Assembly (NCBI GenBank): GCA_003243455.1
Contig: QFQS01000001.1
Coordinates: forward strand, 1,116,001 to 1,180,000
DNA length: 64,000 bases
Reading direction: 5' to 3'
Source of the DNA: Cereibacter sphaeroides
Lineage (GTDB): Bacteria > Pseudomonadota > Alphaproteobacteria > Rhodobacterales > Rhodobacteraceae
The notes below the pieces were generated by a model. It saw only the letters and a program-made list of their open reading frames with translations. It was not told the origin of the DNA and searched no databases. The first letter of the stretch is position 1, and every line of letters begins with the position of its first letter. The position numbers and the translations under genes were made by a program. Shown one piece after another: positions 52,038 through 60,696 of the stretch.

Positions 52038-52471
52038 GCAGACCCTCGCATGCGTTTGAGAATGTCCGTCATCGCATCAAGCTCGCTATCAGACAAATTG
52101 CCGAACAGCATTCCGATTTCCCGCTCGTGTTCGGCCGCCAATAGCTCGAACCGCGTCAGACCCTCGGGGGTCAGGGCCACAAACACGGTCCGCCGATCCG
52201 CTTCGGAAGGCGAGCGGCGCACGAGGCCATCCTTTTCCAGCCGGTCCACCACCGTCGTCGCATTGCCGTTCGAGACCAGCAGCATCCGCGACAGTTCCGA
52301 CATGGTGACACCGTCGCGGCGGCGATAAAGCGCGGCCAGAACATCGAAACGCGGCAGCGTGGTGTCATGCCCTGTGCGCAGGAATTCCCGCAGATGGGAT
52401 TCGGCCATGCGGGTGACGCCAAGCAGGCGGATCCACATCTTCAGTCGGCGTTTCGACAGCGGGTCGGTCAT
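52034..52471 (-). CDS. MarR-family regulator of the anthranilate operon
   Basis: The 145-residue protein has the winged-helix DNA-binding domain of MarR: VTMSELSRMLLVSNGNATTVVDRLEKDGLV (core: LLVSNGNATTVVDRLEKDGL) and the wing RSPSEADRRTVFVALTPEG. Many MarR proteins in aromatic CoA operons bind the CoA thioester of the substrate and release DNA. It sits inside the operon between SDR and hydratase genes. The perfect palindrome at 55550-55567 is the most likely site. ATG 52471 overlaps the SDR stop as ATGA. Confidence 0.9.
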   Translation of the reverse strand: MTDPLSKRRLKMWIRLLGVTRMAESHLREFLRTGHDTTLPRFDVLAALYRRRDGVTMSELSRMLLVSNGNATTVVDRLEKDGLVRRSPSEADRRTVFVALTPEGLTRFELLAAEHEREIGMLFGNLSDSELDAMTDILKRMRGSA

Positions 52472-53208
52472 GTCTCGCCACCCGAAATCGCAATTGCCTG
52501 ACCGTTGACGCCTTCTGCACCGGGGCTGCACAGCCAAAGCGCGGTTGCTGTCACCTCGGATGGAGCGAAGATGCGGTTCTGCGGGCTCATTGCCTCTAGC
52601 GCCGCGCGGGCGGCTTCGGGGGTTCGGCCGGTCTTTTCAACGATCACCGCGATGGTATGGTCGGTCATCTCGGTATCCAGGAACCCCGGGCAGATCGCGT
52701 TCACCGTCACCGGAAGACGTGCAACCTCCAGCGCCAGCGATCGGGTCAGGCCGATGACACCATGCTTCGCGGCGGCATAGGGCGCGATCTTGGCATAGCC
52801 CTTTAGTCCTGCGGTCGAGGCGACGGCGATCAGCCTGCCCCACCCTTTCATCTGATCCAACCCCTCCCGAAATGTCAGAAAGGTTCCGGTCAGATTGACC
52901 GCCAGCATCGCCTGCCATTGGTCCAGCGTCGTGCGTCCAAAGGGCGCGGAATCGGCGGCCCCCGCATTGGCTATGACGATGTCACAAGGTCCGGCGGCGG
53001 CGAATAGCGCCTTTACGCTCGCCTCATCCGTGACATCCGCCGGAACCGCACGAATGGCTGCGTGACCCGCCGCCGTCTTTGCCAGCGCGTTTTCACGACG
53101 ACCGGCAATCACCACCTCGGCCCCGGCGCGGGCAAAACCCAGCGCCATATCCGCGCCAACACCCGATCCGCCGCCCGTCACCAGCACCCGTTTGCCCGCA
53201 AGCGTCAT
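52468..53208 (-). CDS. SDR-family oxidoreductase
   Basis: The 246-residue Rossmann protein has the classical SDR cofactor motif VTGGGSGVGADMALGF (TGxxxGxG), NAG in IANAGAAD, the catalytic S and YxxxK in ASTAGLKGYAKIAPYAAAKHG (core: YAAAK) and ICPGFLDTEM. It should oxidise a hydroxyacyl-CoA or cyclohexanol-type intermediate with NAD(P). ATG 53208 overlaps the stop of the monooxygenase/reductase gene by 4 bases. Confidence 0.9.
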   Translation of the reverse strand: MTLAGKRVLVTGGGSGVGADMALGFARAGAEVVIAGRRENALAKTAAGHAAIRAVPADVTDEASVKALFAAAGPCDIVIANAGAADSAPFGRTTLDQWQAMLAVNLTGTFLTFREGLDQMKGWGRLIAVASTAGLKGYAKIAPYAAAKHGVIGLTRSLALEVARLPVTVNAICPGFLDTEMTDHTIAVIVEKTGRTPEAARAALEAMSPQNRIFAPSEVTATALWLCSPGAEGVNGQAIAISGGET

Positions 53209-55490
53209 GCCCGGATCACCTCTTGCGCACGCTCGGCCAGTCGCCGTGCCTGTTCTGCACCGGTCAGATATGGCAGCGGCCATCTGGTGCCCGCATCGCC
53301 CAAGGTCAGGGCCGCGTGCAAAGTCCAGTAGGGATCGGCCAGATGCGGACGGGCAAGGCAGGCCAGATCGGCGCGTCCGGCCAAGAGGATGGAGTTGACG
53401 TGATCCGGCTCTGTGATGTTGCCGACCGCCATGGTCGCAAGGCCCGCCTCGTTTCGGATCCGGTCGGAAAACGGCGTCTGAAACATGCGCCCGTAGACCG
53501 GCCGCGCCTCGGTGCTGGTCTGCCCGGCCGAGACGTCGATGATATCCGCGCCCACCTGCGAAAAAGCCTTCGCGATGGCGACGGCCTCGGCAGGGGTGAC
53601 GCCGTCGTCACCAACCCAGTCATTGGCCGAGATGCGGACCGACATCGGTTTGTTCTTAGGCCAAGCCGCGCGCATTGCCGCAAAGACCTCAAGCGGATAG
53701 CGCAGGCGGTTTTCAAGGCTACCGCCATACTCATCGGTACGAATGTTCGATTTTGGTGATATGAACGAAGAAATTAGATAGCCATGCGCGGCATGAAGTT
53801 CGATCATGTCAAAACCCGCGCGGGCCGCCATATGCGTTGCAGACACAAATTCATCACGAACCCGGTCCATATCTGCGCGATCCATCGCTTTTGGCGCCGG
53901 GTTGTGCCGCGACCACGCTAGGGCCGAGGCCGACAAGGTAGGCCAGTTGCCCGTGGCCAGCGGCAGATCAGCTTCCTCCCACCCAAGCTGGGTAGACCCT
54001 TTGCGGCCGGAATGCCCGATCTGGCAGCAGACCTTTGCCCGCGTCTCGGCATGAATGAAGTCGACCAGCCGCTTCCAGTTGGCCTCATGCTCTGGCGCGT
54101 AAAGCCCCGGACAACCGGGAGTGATGCGACCCTCGGGCGAGACGCAGGTCATCTCGGTGTAGACCAGCCCTGCCCCACCCTTTGCCCGTTCGGCGTAGTG
54201 CACGAAATGCCAGTCGGTCGGGCAGCCGTCGACCGCACGATATTGCGCCATGGGAGAGACGACGACGCGGTTCTGCAACTCCATATCGCGCAACCGGAAC
54301 GGGGCGAACATCGGCGACCGTCCCGGAACACCACCCGACTGCTTTTGAAACCAGTCCTCGGCATCACGAAGCCATTTCGGATCGCGAAGGCGCAGATTTT
54401 CATGGCTGATACGCTGGCTGCGCGTCAGCAGCGAATAGGCGAACTGCGGGCTGTCGAGGTCAAGATACCGTTCGATCTGCTCGAACCACTCCAGACTGTT
54501 GCGCGCCGCCGATTGCAGCCGCAATACCTCGATCCGGCGCTCGTCCTGATAGCGTCCAAATGCCTCGCCCATCGTAGGCTCGCTGTGCAGAAGCTTGGCC
54601 AGCGCAATCGCGCTGTCGAAGGCCAGACGGGAACCGGAACCGATCGAGAAATGCGCCGTCGCCGCAGCATCGCCCATCAGCACCACGTTCTCATGATGCC
54701 ATTGCTCACAGATAATGCGGGGGAAGTTCATCCAAACGGCCGATCCGCGCAGATGCGCGGCGTTCGACATCAGCGCATGGCCACCCAGATGGCGTGCGAA
54801 GATGCGTTCGCAAGTGGCGACCGTGTCTTCCTTAGACATATGTTCGAAGCCCCAGGCATCCCATGTGGCCTGCGAGCATTCGACGATGAATGTCGCCGTA
54901 TCCCGGTCGAACTGATAGGCGTGGGCCCAGACCCAGCCATGATCGGTCTTCTCAAAAATGAAGGTGAAGGCGTCGTCGAACTTCTGATGCGTGCCAAGCC
55001 AGACGAACTTGCACAGGCGACGGTCTATGTCGGGGCGGAATACATCCTCGTACTCGCGGCGGACAATCGAGTTGATGCCGTCGGCCGCGACGACAAGGTC
55101 ATAGTCCTGGCGGTAATCTTCGGCCGATTTGAACTCGGTCTCGAACCGCAACTCGACTCCCAATTCGCGCGCCCGCTCCTGCAGGATGACAAGGATGCGT
55201 CGGCGACCGATGCCGGCAAAACCATGGCCGCCGGACACCGTGCGCACCCCGTCGTGAACGACGGTGATATCGTCCCAATAGACGAAGTCGGCCTTGATGG
55301 CAGAGGTGCTGACGGGGTCATTCCGCGCCATGTTCGACAGTGCGTCGTCCGACAGAACAACGCCCCAGCCGAAGGTATCATTGGCGCGGTTCCGCTCCAG
55401 CACCGTGATCTGGTGCGAAGGGTCGCGCAGTTTCATCGAGATCGCGAAATAAAGCCCCGAGGGGCCGCCGCCCAGGCAAAGAATCCGCAT
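53205..55490 (-). CDS. 2-aminobenzoyl-CoA monooxygenase/reductase (fused flavoprotein)
   Basis: A 761-residue two-part flavoenzyme. Residues 1-380 form an FAD monooxygenase with the GxGxxG-type motif LCLGGGPSGLYFAISM and DLVVAADGINSIVR, GDAAATAHFSIGSGSR near residue 290. From about residue 395 follows an Old Yellow Enzyme (FMN) domain with SPMAQYRAVDGCPTDWHFVHY, YTEMTCVSPEGR, QIGHSGRKGST and ELHAAHGYLISSFISP (catalytic-site histidines). This fusion is the hallmark of 2-aminobenzoyl-CoA monooxygenase/reductase, which hydroxylates and then reduces the ring without free dioxygenase. Salicylyl-CoA 5-hydroxylases are similar in the first half. ATG 55490 has AGAGGG upstream. First gene of the nine-gene operon. 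Confidence 0.9.
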   Translation of the reverse strand: MRILCLGGGPSGLYFAISMKLRDPSHQITVLERNRANDTFGWGVVLSDDALSNMARNDPVSTSAIKADFVYWDDITVVHDGVRTVSGGHGFAGIGRRRILVILQERARELGVELRFETEFKSAEDYRQDYDLVVAADGINSIVRREYEDVFRPDIDRRLCKFVWLGTHQKFDDAFTFIFEKTDHGWVWAHAYQFDRDTATFIVECSQATWDAWGFEHMSKEDTVATCERIFARHLGGHALMSNAAHLRGSAVWMNFPRIICEQWHHENVVLMGDAAATAHFSIGSGSRLAFDSAIALAKLLHSEPTMGEAFGRYQDERRIEVLRLQSAARNSLEWFEQIERYLDLDSPQFAYSLLTRSQRISHENLRLRDPKWLRDAEDWFQKQSGGVPGRSPMFAPFRLRDMELQNRVVVSPMAQYRAVDGCPTDWHFVHYAERAKGGAGLVYTEMTCVSPEGRITPGCPGLYAPEHEANWKRLVDFIHAETRAKVCCQIGHSGRKGSTQLGWEEADLPLATGNWPTLSASALAWSRHNPAPKAMDRADMDRVRDEFVSATHMAARAGFDMIELHAAHGYLISSFISPKSNIRTDEYGGSLENRLRYPLEVFAAMRAAWPKNKPMSVRISANDWVGDDGVTPAEAVAIAKAFSQVGADIIDVSAGQTSTEARPVYGRMFQTPFSDRIRNEAGLATMAVGNITEPDHVNSILLAGRADLACLARPHLADPYWTLHAALTLGDAGTRWPLPYLTGAEQARRLAERAQEVIRA

Positions 55491-55549
55491 CGCGCCCTCT
55501 CGAGGTTCAGCTTCCCGCAATGTCGTCAAGCGTGGCATCGGCCGAAAAC

Positions 55550-55567
55550 AATTTCAAGCTTGAAATT
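55550..55567. promoter_or_regulatory. Perfect 18-bp palindrome, candidate MarR operator
   Basis: AATTTCAAGCTTGAAATT is a perfect palindrome in the 145-base divergent region between the monooxygenase/reductase gene and the 3-hydroxyacyl-CoA dehydrogenase gene. Its size and TTCAA/TTGAA arms match MarR-family operators. It lies about 60 bases upstream of the minus-strand start codon and just upstream of the plus-strand -35 box, so one regulator could control both operons. Confidence 0.65.
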
Positions 55568-55573
55568 TCTGGC

Positions 55574-55602
55574 TTGGAAAATCACGGCTCCGCGTTCATT
55601 AT
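55574..55602 (+). promoter_or_regulatory. Candidate promoter of the 3-hydroxyacyl-CoA dehydrogenase operon
   Basis: TTGGAA at 55574-55579 and CATTAT at 55597-55602 are 17 bases apart. The -35 box lies 7 bases after the palindrome. Transcription would start near 55609, giving a leader of about 27 bases. I could not find an equally good promoter on the minus strand; TTGAAA inside the palindrome may be its -35 box. Confidence 0.45.
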
Positions 55603-55635
55603 TGCCGTCATGGAAAACCGCCTTTTCTTTGCAGA

Positions 55636-56766
55636 ATGAATGCCCGGCCGGTGGTCGGTGTGATGGGTCTTGGCTCGATGGGCCTCGGCATTGCGCAGGT
55701 CTTTGTGCAGTCGGGCTTTGAGGCTCTGGCGACCGATACCAACACACAAGCCCGAGAGATGGCTGCAGCCAGACTGGGTCAGACGCTTGCCGCGCGGGTG
55801 TCCGTCGGCAAAATGAGCGAAGATGAGCGGTCTGCTATTCTCGCACGTTTCCATGTGGTTGCCGAGCCAGAAGCAATGGCGAAAGCAGCACTGATCATCG
55901 AAGCCATCATCGAGGACAAGCTTGCAAAGCAGGCGCTGTTTGCCCGGCTGGAGCGGGTTACGGACCACACGGCCGTTCTGGCCAGCAACACCTCGTCCCT
56001 CTCCATTACCGCTCTGGCCCAAGGGCTTGCGAGGCCAAATCGTCTGGTCGGCATGCACTTCTTCAACCCCGCGCCCGTGATGCGGCTGGTCGAACTGGTG
56101 GCGCATGACGGCAGCGACCCAGACGCAATTGCCCTGGCGCGGAAAGTGGCCGAGGCGGCCGGGAAGGTCGTGATCGAATGTCGGGATCGCCCGGGTTTTG
56201 TCGTCAATCGCTGTGCCCGGCCTTTCTACGGAGAGGCGCTGGCATTGATCGGGGAAGGCCGCTCGGCGCGCGAAATTGATGCCGCCATGCTCGCGGCTGG
56301 CTATCGCATCGGGCCGCTGTCGCTGATTGATCTGATTGGGGCCGATGTTCATCTGGCCGCGACTGAGGGGATTTATTCGGCCATGGGCGCAAATCCCCGC
56401 TATCATGTGTTCCAGCCATTGAAAGATCAGGTAGCGGACAGAAATCTAGGTCGAAAGACCGGTAAGGGGTTCGTCTTCCCTGATGATCCCGGACTGCCGC
56501 CCAAAGATGCAGCCGCAATCCGGGAAAGGATTGAAGCGACAATGGTCAACGAGGCGGGCTGGCTGCTTGCAGAGGCCGGGGTGGAGCAAACCGGTATCGA
56601 CACGGCCATGAAACTTGGCCTGAACTTTCCGCGTGGGCCGTTCGAGATACTGCAGGCAGAGGGGCCAGCACGCATCCTGCGGCAGCTTCACGATTTGGAA
56701 GCTGTCGCGCCCCCGCAATTGAAAGGCAGGTATCTTCCCTGCCCCGCCTTGAAGGAGCAGGCATGA
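55636..56766 (+). CDS. 3-hydroxyacyl-CoA dehydrogenase
   Basis: A 376-residue NAD-dependent dehydrogenase with the Rossmann motif GVMGLGSMGLGIAQVFVQSG at residues 8-27, LASNTSSLSITALA, the catalytic histidine in LVGMHFFNPAPVMRLVELV, and a duplicated helical C-terminal domain. It is of the PaaH/FadB2 stand-alone type, somewhat longer than the 285-residue minimum because of the second helical repeat. It should oxidise the hydroxyacyl-CoA chain formed after ring cleavage of 2-aminobenzoyl-CoA products. No strong ribosome binding site precedes the ATG. It overlaps the thiolase gene by 4 bases. Confidence 0.92.
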   Translation: MNARPVVGVMGLGSMGLGIAQVFVQSGFEALATDTNTQAREMAAARLGQTLAARVSVGKMSEDERSAILARFHVVAEPEAMAKAALIIEAIIEDKLAKQALFARLERVTDHTAVLASNTSSLSITALAQGLARPNRLVGMHFFNPAPVMRLVELVAHDGSDPDAIALARKVAEAAGKVVIECRDRPGFVVNRCARPFYGEALALIGEGRSAREIDAAMLAAGYRIGPLSLIDLIGADVHLAATEGIYSAMGANPRYHVFQPLKDQVADRNLGRKTGKGFVFPDDPGLPPKDAAAIRERIEATMVNEAGWLLAEAGVEQTGIDTAMKLGLNFPRGPFEILQAEGPARILRQLHDLEAVAPPQLKGRYLPCPALKEQA

Positions 56767-57941
56767 CCGAGGTGTTCATCTGCGCCACGCGCCGCACGCC
56801 GATCGGACGGTATGGCGGTTCGCTTGCCAGGGTCCGACCGGATGATTTGGCGGCCCTTGTGATCGACGGTCTGCTTGATCTGCATCCAGACGTCGAGGTT
56901 GATGAGGTGATCTTTGGCTGTGCCAATCAGGCTGGCGAGGACAACCGCAATGTGGCCCGCATGGCCGTGCTTCTGTCGCGCCTGGGTGAAACCGTCCCTG
57001 CGCTCACGGTGAACCGTTTGTGCGCCAGCGGTCTGGATGCCGTGATTGCGGGCGCCAGAGCGGTTCGCGATGGCGCCGATATCATTATTGCCGGTGGGGT
57101 CGAAAGCATGACCCGTGCGCCTTTCGTGATGGGCAAAGCTGATAGCGCTTATGCGCGGACACCCGAGATTTTCGATACCACCATTGGCTGGCGTTTCGTC
57201 AACGATCGGCTGGCAGCATCCTTTGGCAGCGAATCCATGGGCCAGACCGCAGAGAACATCGCCCATGAACATGCGATCTCTCGCGCTGATCAGGATGCCT
57301 ATGCGCTGCGCAGTCAAAGGCGCTATGACGCGGACTGGCACGCCGCAGATATTCTACCTGTCACCGTCCCGGCGACGAAAGGCGAACCAACGAGCGTCAC
57401 GCGAGATGAGCATCCACGCGAAACCACGCTGGCAAAGCTGTCCGAGCTTCCGACACCGTTCCGCAAAGGCGGAAGCGTCACCGCAGGCAATGCAGCCGGT
57501 GTGAACGACGGGGCTGCGGCGTTGCTGTTGGCTTCCACCGCCGCGGTGAAGCGATTTGGGCTGGAACCGCTGGCCCGTATCGGTGCGAGCGCCGCCGCCG
57601 GGGTTGCGCCCCGCGTAATGGGACTTGGACCTGTTGCAGCGCTTAGTCGCTTGAAAACACGGGCCGGCAAGGACGTGCGGGACTACGATGTGATCGAATT
57701 GAACGAGGCCTTCGCAGCGCAGGTGCTTGCCTGTACCCGGGCGTGGGGTTTGGCGGACGATGATCCGCGCGTGAATGCCAAGAGTGGGGGGATCAGCATG
57801 GGACATCCGTTAGGCATGACTGGCGCCAGGATCGCTGGTGCCGCAGCCCGGCGTTTGCAGGAAAGCCAGGGAAATTCGGCGCTTGTGACCCTTTGCGTCG
57901 GCGTAGGTCAGGGCGTGGCGCTTGAATTACTAAAAGCTTAG
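56763..57941 (+). CDS. Acetyl-CoA acyltransferase (thiolase), 3-oxoadipyl-CoA thiolase-like
   Basis: The 392-residue enzyme has both catalytic cysteines (NRLCASGLDAVIAG near residue 88; TLCVGVGQGVAL near the C-terminus), the catalytic histidine GGISMGHPLGMTGAR, and NEAFAAQV. The N-terminal VFICATRRTPIGRYGGSLA pattern is of the PcaF/PaaJ kind. It should cleave a 3-oxoacyl-CoA to acetyl-CoA in the lower pathway. It follows the dehydrogenase gene with an ATGA overlap. The 81 bases after its stop are AT-rich compared with the neighbourhood. Confidence 0.92.
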   Translation: MTEVFICATRRTPIGRYGGSLARVRPDDLAALVIDGLLDLHPDVEVDEVIFGCANQAGEDNRNVARMAVLLSRLGETVPALTVNRLCASGLDAVIAGARAVRDGADIIIAGGVESMTRAPFVMGKADSAYARTPEIFDTTIGWRFVNDRLAASFGSESMGQTAENIAHEHAISRADQDAYALRSQRRYDADWHAADILPVTVPATKGEPTSVTRDEHPRETTLAKLSELPTPFRKGGSVTAGNAAGVNDGAAALLLASTAAVKRFGLEPLARIGASAAAGVAPRVMGLGPVAALSRLKTRAGKDVRDYDVIELNEAFAAQVLACTRAWGLADDDPRVNAKSGGISMGHPLGMTGARIAGAAARRLQESQGNSALVTLCVGVGQGVALELLKA

Positions 57942-58022
57942 TTAACTCAGTTGCATATAACGGAAAACTCAAGTGATGGCTCAAGTGGAAATGCAGAACA
58001 AGAATTCGGGAAGTTTCTAGTT

Positions 58023-59150
58023 ATGTCAGAAGGTTCCGGTTACTTCCTATATCACTCCATCGGCCAGTATCCTGGAAAATCCAGAGCTTTGTCCGGTGCA
58101 ATGGCAGAATTCGCCAACGTCTGGGGTAGCTCCGATGACGGACAATGGTCTTATGCACTCTCCCGCCGCGCCGCCTTCATCGACCGCTGGCGTGCGATCA
58201 TCGGTGCTCCAGAGGGGACGGTGACGACCTGCGAGAACATCACCCAGGGCCTGCACATGCTGTTGATGGCCCTGCCCGAGGGCGCGCTGCGCGGCAGGCG
58301 CATCCTGGTCGGGGCAGACTGCTTTCCGTCAAATCACTTCCTGCTGACCGGAATGCAAGAGCGTCTGGGCTATACCCTGCAAACCGTCCCGATGCGCCAG
58401 GGCGCGGCCTGGGTCGAGGATGAGGACTATCTTGCCGCCTGGACGCCTGAGGTCACGCTTGCTCTGGTGACCTGGGTCAGTTCCACTTCGTCCCATTGCG
58501 TCGACCTTCATGCAATGGTGGCACATGGTCGCCGGATGGGCTCGATCGTCGGCGTCGACATCACGCAGGCTGCTGGCCTTCTGCCCTATGACGTTACCAG
58601 TCCGGTGGTTGACTTCACGCTGTCGACCAGCCTGAAATGGATGTGCGGCACCCCCGGCGCAGGAATTCTGCACGTCGCCGACCCTCTCATCCAGACCTGC
58701 CAGCCCGCGCTGCGGGGGTGGTTCAGCCAGGAGAACCCGTTTTCCTGGGCGTTGGACAAATTCGCCTATGCGCCGGACATCCGCCGCTTCGACAACGGCA
58801 CACCCGGCGTCATGGCGGCGGTCGCGTCGCTGCCTGCGCTCGACTGGCACGCTGGGCAGGACCGGGCAGCGATTGTCGCGCAGAACCGCGCGATGACTGC
58901 GCGCCTGATTGAGGCGGCGGATGAAATCGGCCTGCCACTGGTGACACCACGCGCAGAAAGCCAGCGCGGCGGCAGCCTGATGTTTCGGCTCGCTTCGCCT
59001 GAAAAAGCGACGGCAGTTCTGGCAGGGCTGCGCGAACGCAAGCTTTACGCCGATGCGCGCGGGCCGGTGCTGCGCTTGTCGCCCGGAATCGTCACCACGA
59101 ACGAGGGCGTGGAACGAATGGTCGGGGCATTGGCCGAACTGGCGCGTTGA
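58023..59150 (+). CDS. Kynureninase-like PLP-dependent enzyme
   Basis: The 375-residue protein is a fold-type I PLP enzyme of the aminotransferase class V / kynureninase group. Visible features are TTCENITQGLHMLLMAL (phosphate binding, about residue 62), VGVDITQAAGLLPYDV with the cofactor-contacting aspartate, the Schiff-base lysine in LSTSLKWMCGTPGAG, and RRFDNGTPGVMAAVASLPAL. Kynureninase splits kynurenine into anthranilate and alanine, which would feed the neighbouring anthranilate operon; this context supports the call, but sequence alone does not exclude another class V function. I chose ATG 58023, with GGGAAG nine bases upstream; a TTG at 57951 would add 24 non-conserved residues. Confidence 0.75.
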   Translation: MSEGSGYFLYHSIGQYPGKSRALSGAMAEFANVWGSSDDGQWSYALSRRAAFIDRWRAIIGAPEGTVTTCENITQGLHMLLMALPEGALRGRRILVGADCFPSNHFLLTGMQERLGYTLQTVPMRQGAAWVEDEDYLAAWTPEVTLALVTWVSSTSSHCVDLHAMVAHGRRMGSIVGVDITQAAGLLPYDVTSPVVDFTLSTSLKWMCGTPGAGILHVADPLIQTCQPALRGWFSQENPFSWALDKFAYAPDIRRFDNGTPGVMAAVASLPALDWHAGQDRAAIVAQNRAMTARLIEAADEIGLPLVTPRAESQRGGSLMFRLASPEKATAVLAGLRERKLYADARGPVLRLSPGIVTTNEGVERMVGALAELAR

Positions 59151-59157
59151 CGCATCC

Positions 59158-60696
59158 TCAGGCGAAGCTGCGGATCGTCGCCAGCGCACCGTCCAGTGCC
59201 TTGCCCTCTTCGTCCTTCAGCGCCGCCTCGCGCAACCTGCGAGCCCAGTCGGCTGCATCTTTGCGCTCGGCAACCAGAGCGATGCCCTCGATCACCCGGT
59301 CAAACTTGGACTGTCCGCGCGCATGGGTGTCGGAATAGCCCTTGATCAGACGGCGGCACCGGATGACCTCGACCGCGAGGTCGTAGCTTGCCGGCAGATA
59401 GCCCATCGCCAGCACCAGCCAGTTTTCCACATGCGCCACCTCCTGGCGATGCCGCAACGTGCGTAGGCGCCAGCCGCGCAATCCCCCAAGCGCGTGCAGC
59501 ATCAGGAAGGCGCGCAAGCTGTCCGATCGCAGCCGCCGCCCCCGGTTGAACCAGCGGTCCAGCCGCGCCATCCATGCGGGGTTGGCCTCAACCCTTGCGC
59601 CAAGCGTGGCTGGCAGCATTCCCGCGATTTCTTCCGCGCGGGGATGCATGAACTCGGTCACTTGGATCAGATTGGCCTCTGTTGCCCCCATCTCGCCCCG
59701 GATGCGGGCGAAACGAACAGAGCGGGTCTTCAGATCGGCAACACGAATGACGTCGTCATAGGCCATGGCGTTGGCAATGTATTTGGCGGCCTCTTGAGTC
59801 AGCAGATAACCATTGGCTGCGGTATCCTTGGCAAGGATCGGATCAATGCGATCCAGATAAGCACGACCATAGGCCAGATCCTGGAAATCGACGACCTTGC
59901 GCAAGCCCGGCAGCGCCAGTTCGGCAACGTTCCGTGGAAACGCCGCGATCCGCGCCTCCAGAGCCTGCCATTGCGTCATGAGGCGCTGCGGCCCTATAGG
60001 CTTCAGAGTTGATTTTTCGGACGTTGCGCGCTGTCCACCGCTTTCGGACGCCGCGACGAAGCCAGCCTCAAAGGCGCGCAAGGATGGTTCAATCCCTTTG
60101 CCGCCGGCACGAATGGCGGCCTCAAAAGCCTCGCGCGGAAAGGGCAGCGCGCCAGAGGCAGCAAGCGCGCCAAGCAGACTTGCCGAGATGACCGAACCGG
60201 CACCGACAGCGACGGCGTCGAAGTCAGCAGCGATCATCGTGCGGGACATCATGCGCGCTGCCGCCAGTGCCTCTTCCGAACTGGCTATGCCGTCGCCGGG
60301 CACTGATTTCTCTGACACCGCCAGAACACGGTGGGATGATGTGATCAGCATCGTCCGCTGCGGGGTCACGAAACCGCGCATGATGGCACGCCCGGCCTCC
60401 ATCAACTCGGCGGCAATCAGGATATCCACGTCGCCAGCGGCAGGAAGCAATGAAAACACGGGCTGGCGCTGGCCCGCGGGACACATCTCAAGGTAATAGA
60501 TTGTGGCACCCGTGCGCTGCGCCACGCCTGCCACAGAAGTCGCCTGGCAATCATAGCCAGAGGCGCGCGCCACATCCTCGATCCAGCCAGCCAGGACACC
60601 GCCGCCCTGTCCGCCCACGGCCATGACGGCCAGCTTGACGACGCCACCCAGCTTTGGGTCGGGAACAAGCGGCTCCAGGTTTTCCCGTATCGTCAT
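59158..60696 (-). CDS. iorB: Indolepyruvate oxidoreductase subunit beta with C-terminal extension
   Basis: The 512-residue protein starts with an IorB-type pyruvate/ketoisovalerate oxidoreductase gamma-like domain (about residues 15-210): LAVMAVGGQGGGVLAGWIED and TSVAGVAQRTGATIYYLEM. The remaining 300 residues are a mostly helical extension typical of the long proteobacterial form (DUF6537-like). Archaeal IorB has only about 200 residues. With IorA it converts aryl-pyruvates and CoA to aryl-acetyl-CoA, reducing ferredoxin or a flavoprotein. Its ATG overlaps the iorA stop as ATGA. It is convergent with the kynureninase-like gene, 7 bases away. Confidence 0.9.
   Translation of the reverse strand: MTIRENLEPLVPDPKLGGVVKLAVMAVGGQGGGVLAGWIEDVARASGYDCQATSVAGVAQRTGATIYYLEMCPAGQRQPVFSLLPAAGDVDILIAAELMEAGRAIMRGFVTPQRTMLITSSHRVLAVSEKSVPGDGIASSEEALAAARMMSRTMIAADFDAVAVGAGSVISASLLGALAASGALPFPREAFEAAIRAGGKGIEPSLRAFEAGFVAASESGGQRATSEKSTLKPIGPQRLMTQWQALEARIAAFPRNVAELALPGLRKVVDFQDLAYGRAYLDRIDPILAKDTAANGYLLTQEAAKYIANAMAYDDVIRVADLKTRSVRFARIRGEMGATEANLIQVTEFMHPRAEEIAGMLPATLGARVEANPAWMARLDRWFNRGRRLRSDSLRAFLMLHALGGLRGWRLRTLRHRQEVAHVENWLVLAMGYLPASYDLAVEVIRCRRLIKGYSDTHARGQSKFDRVIEGIALVAERKDAADWARRLREAALKDEEGKALDGALATIRSFA

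Noticed and set aside
57951..58022. TTG start giving a longer kynureninase-like protein
   Set aside because: Added residues are not conserved-looking and the ATG at 58023 has a better ribosome binding site.
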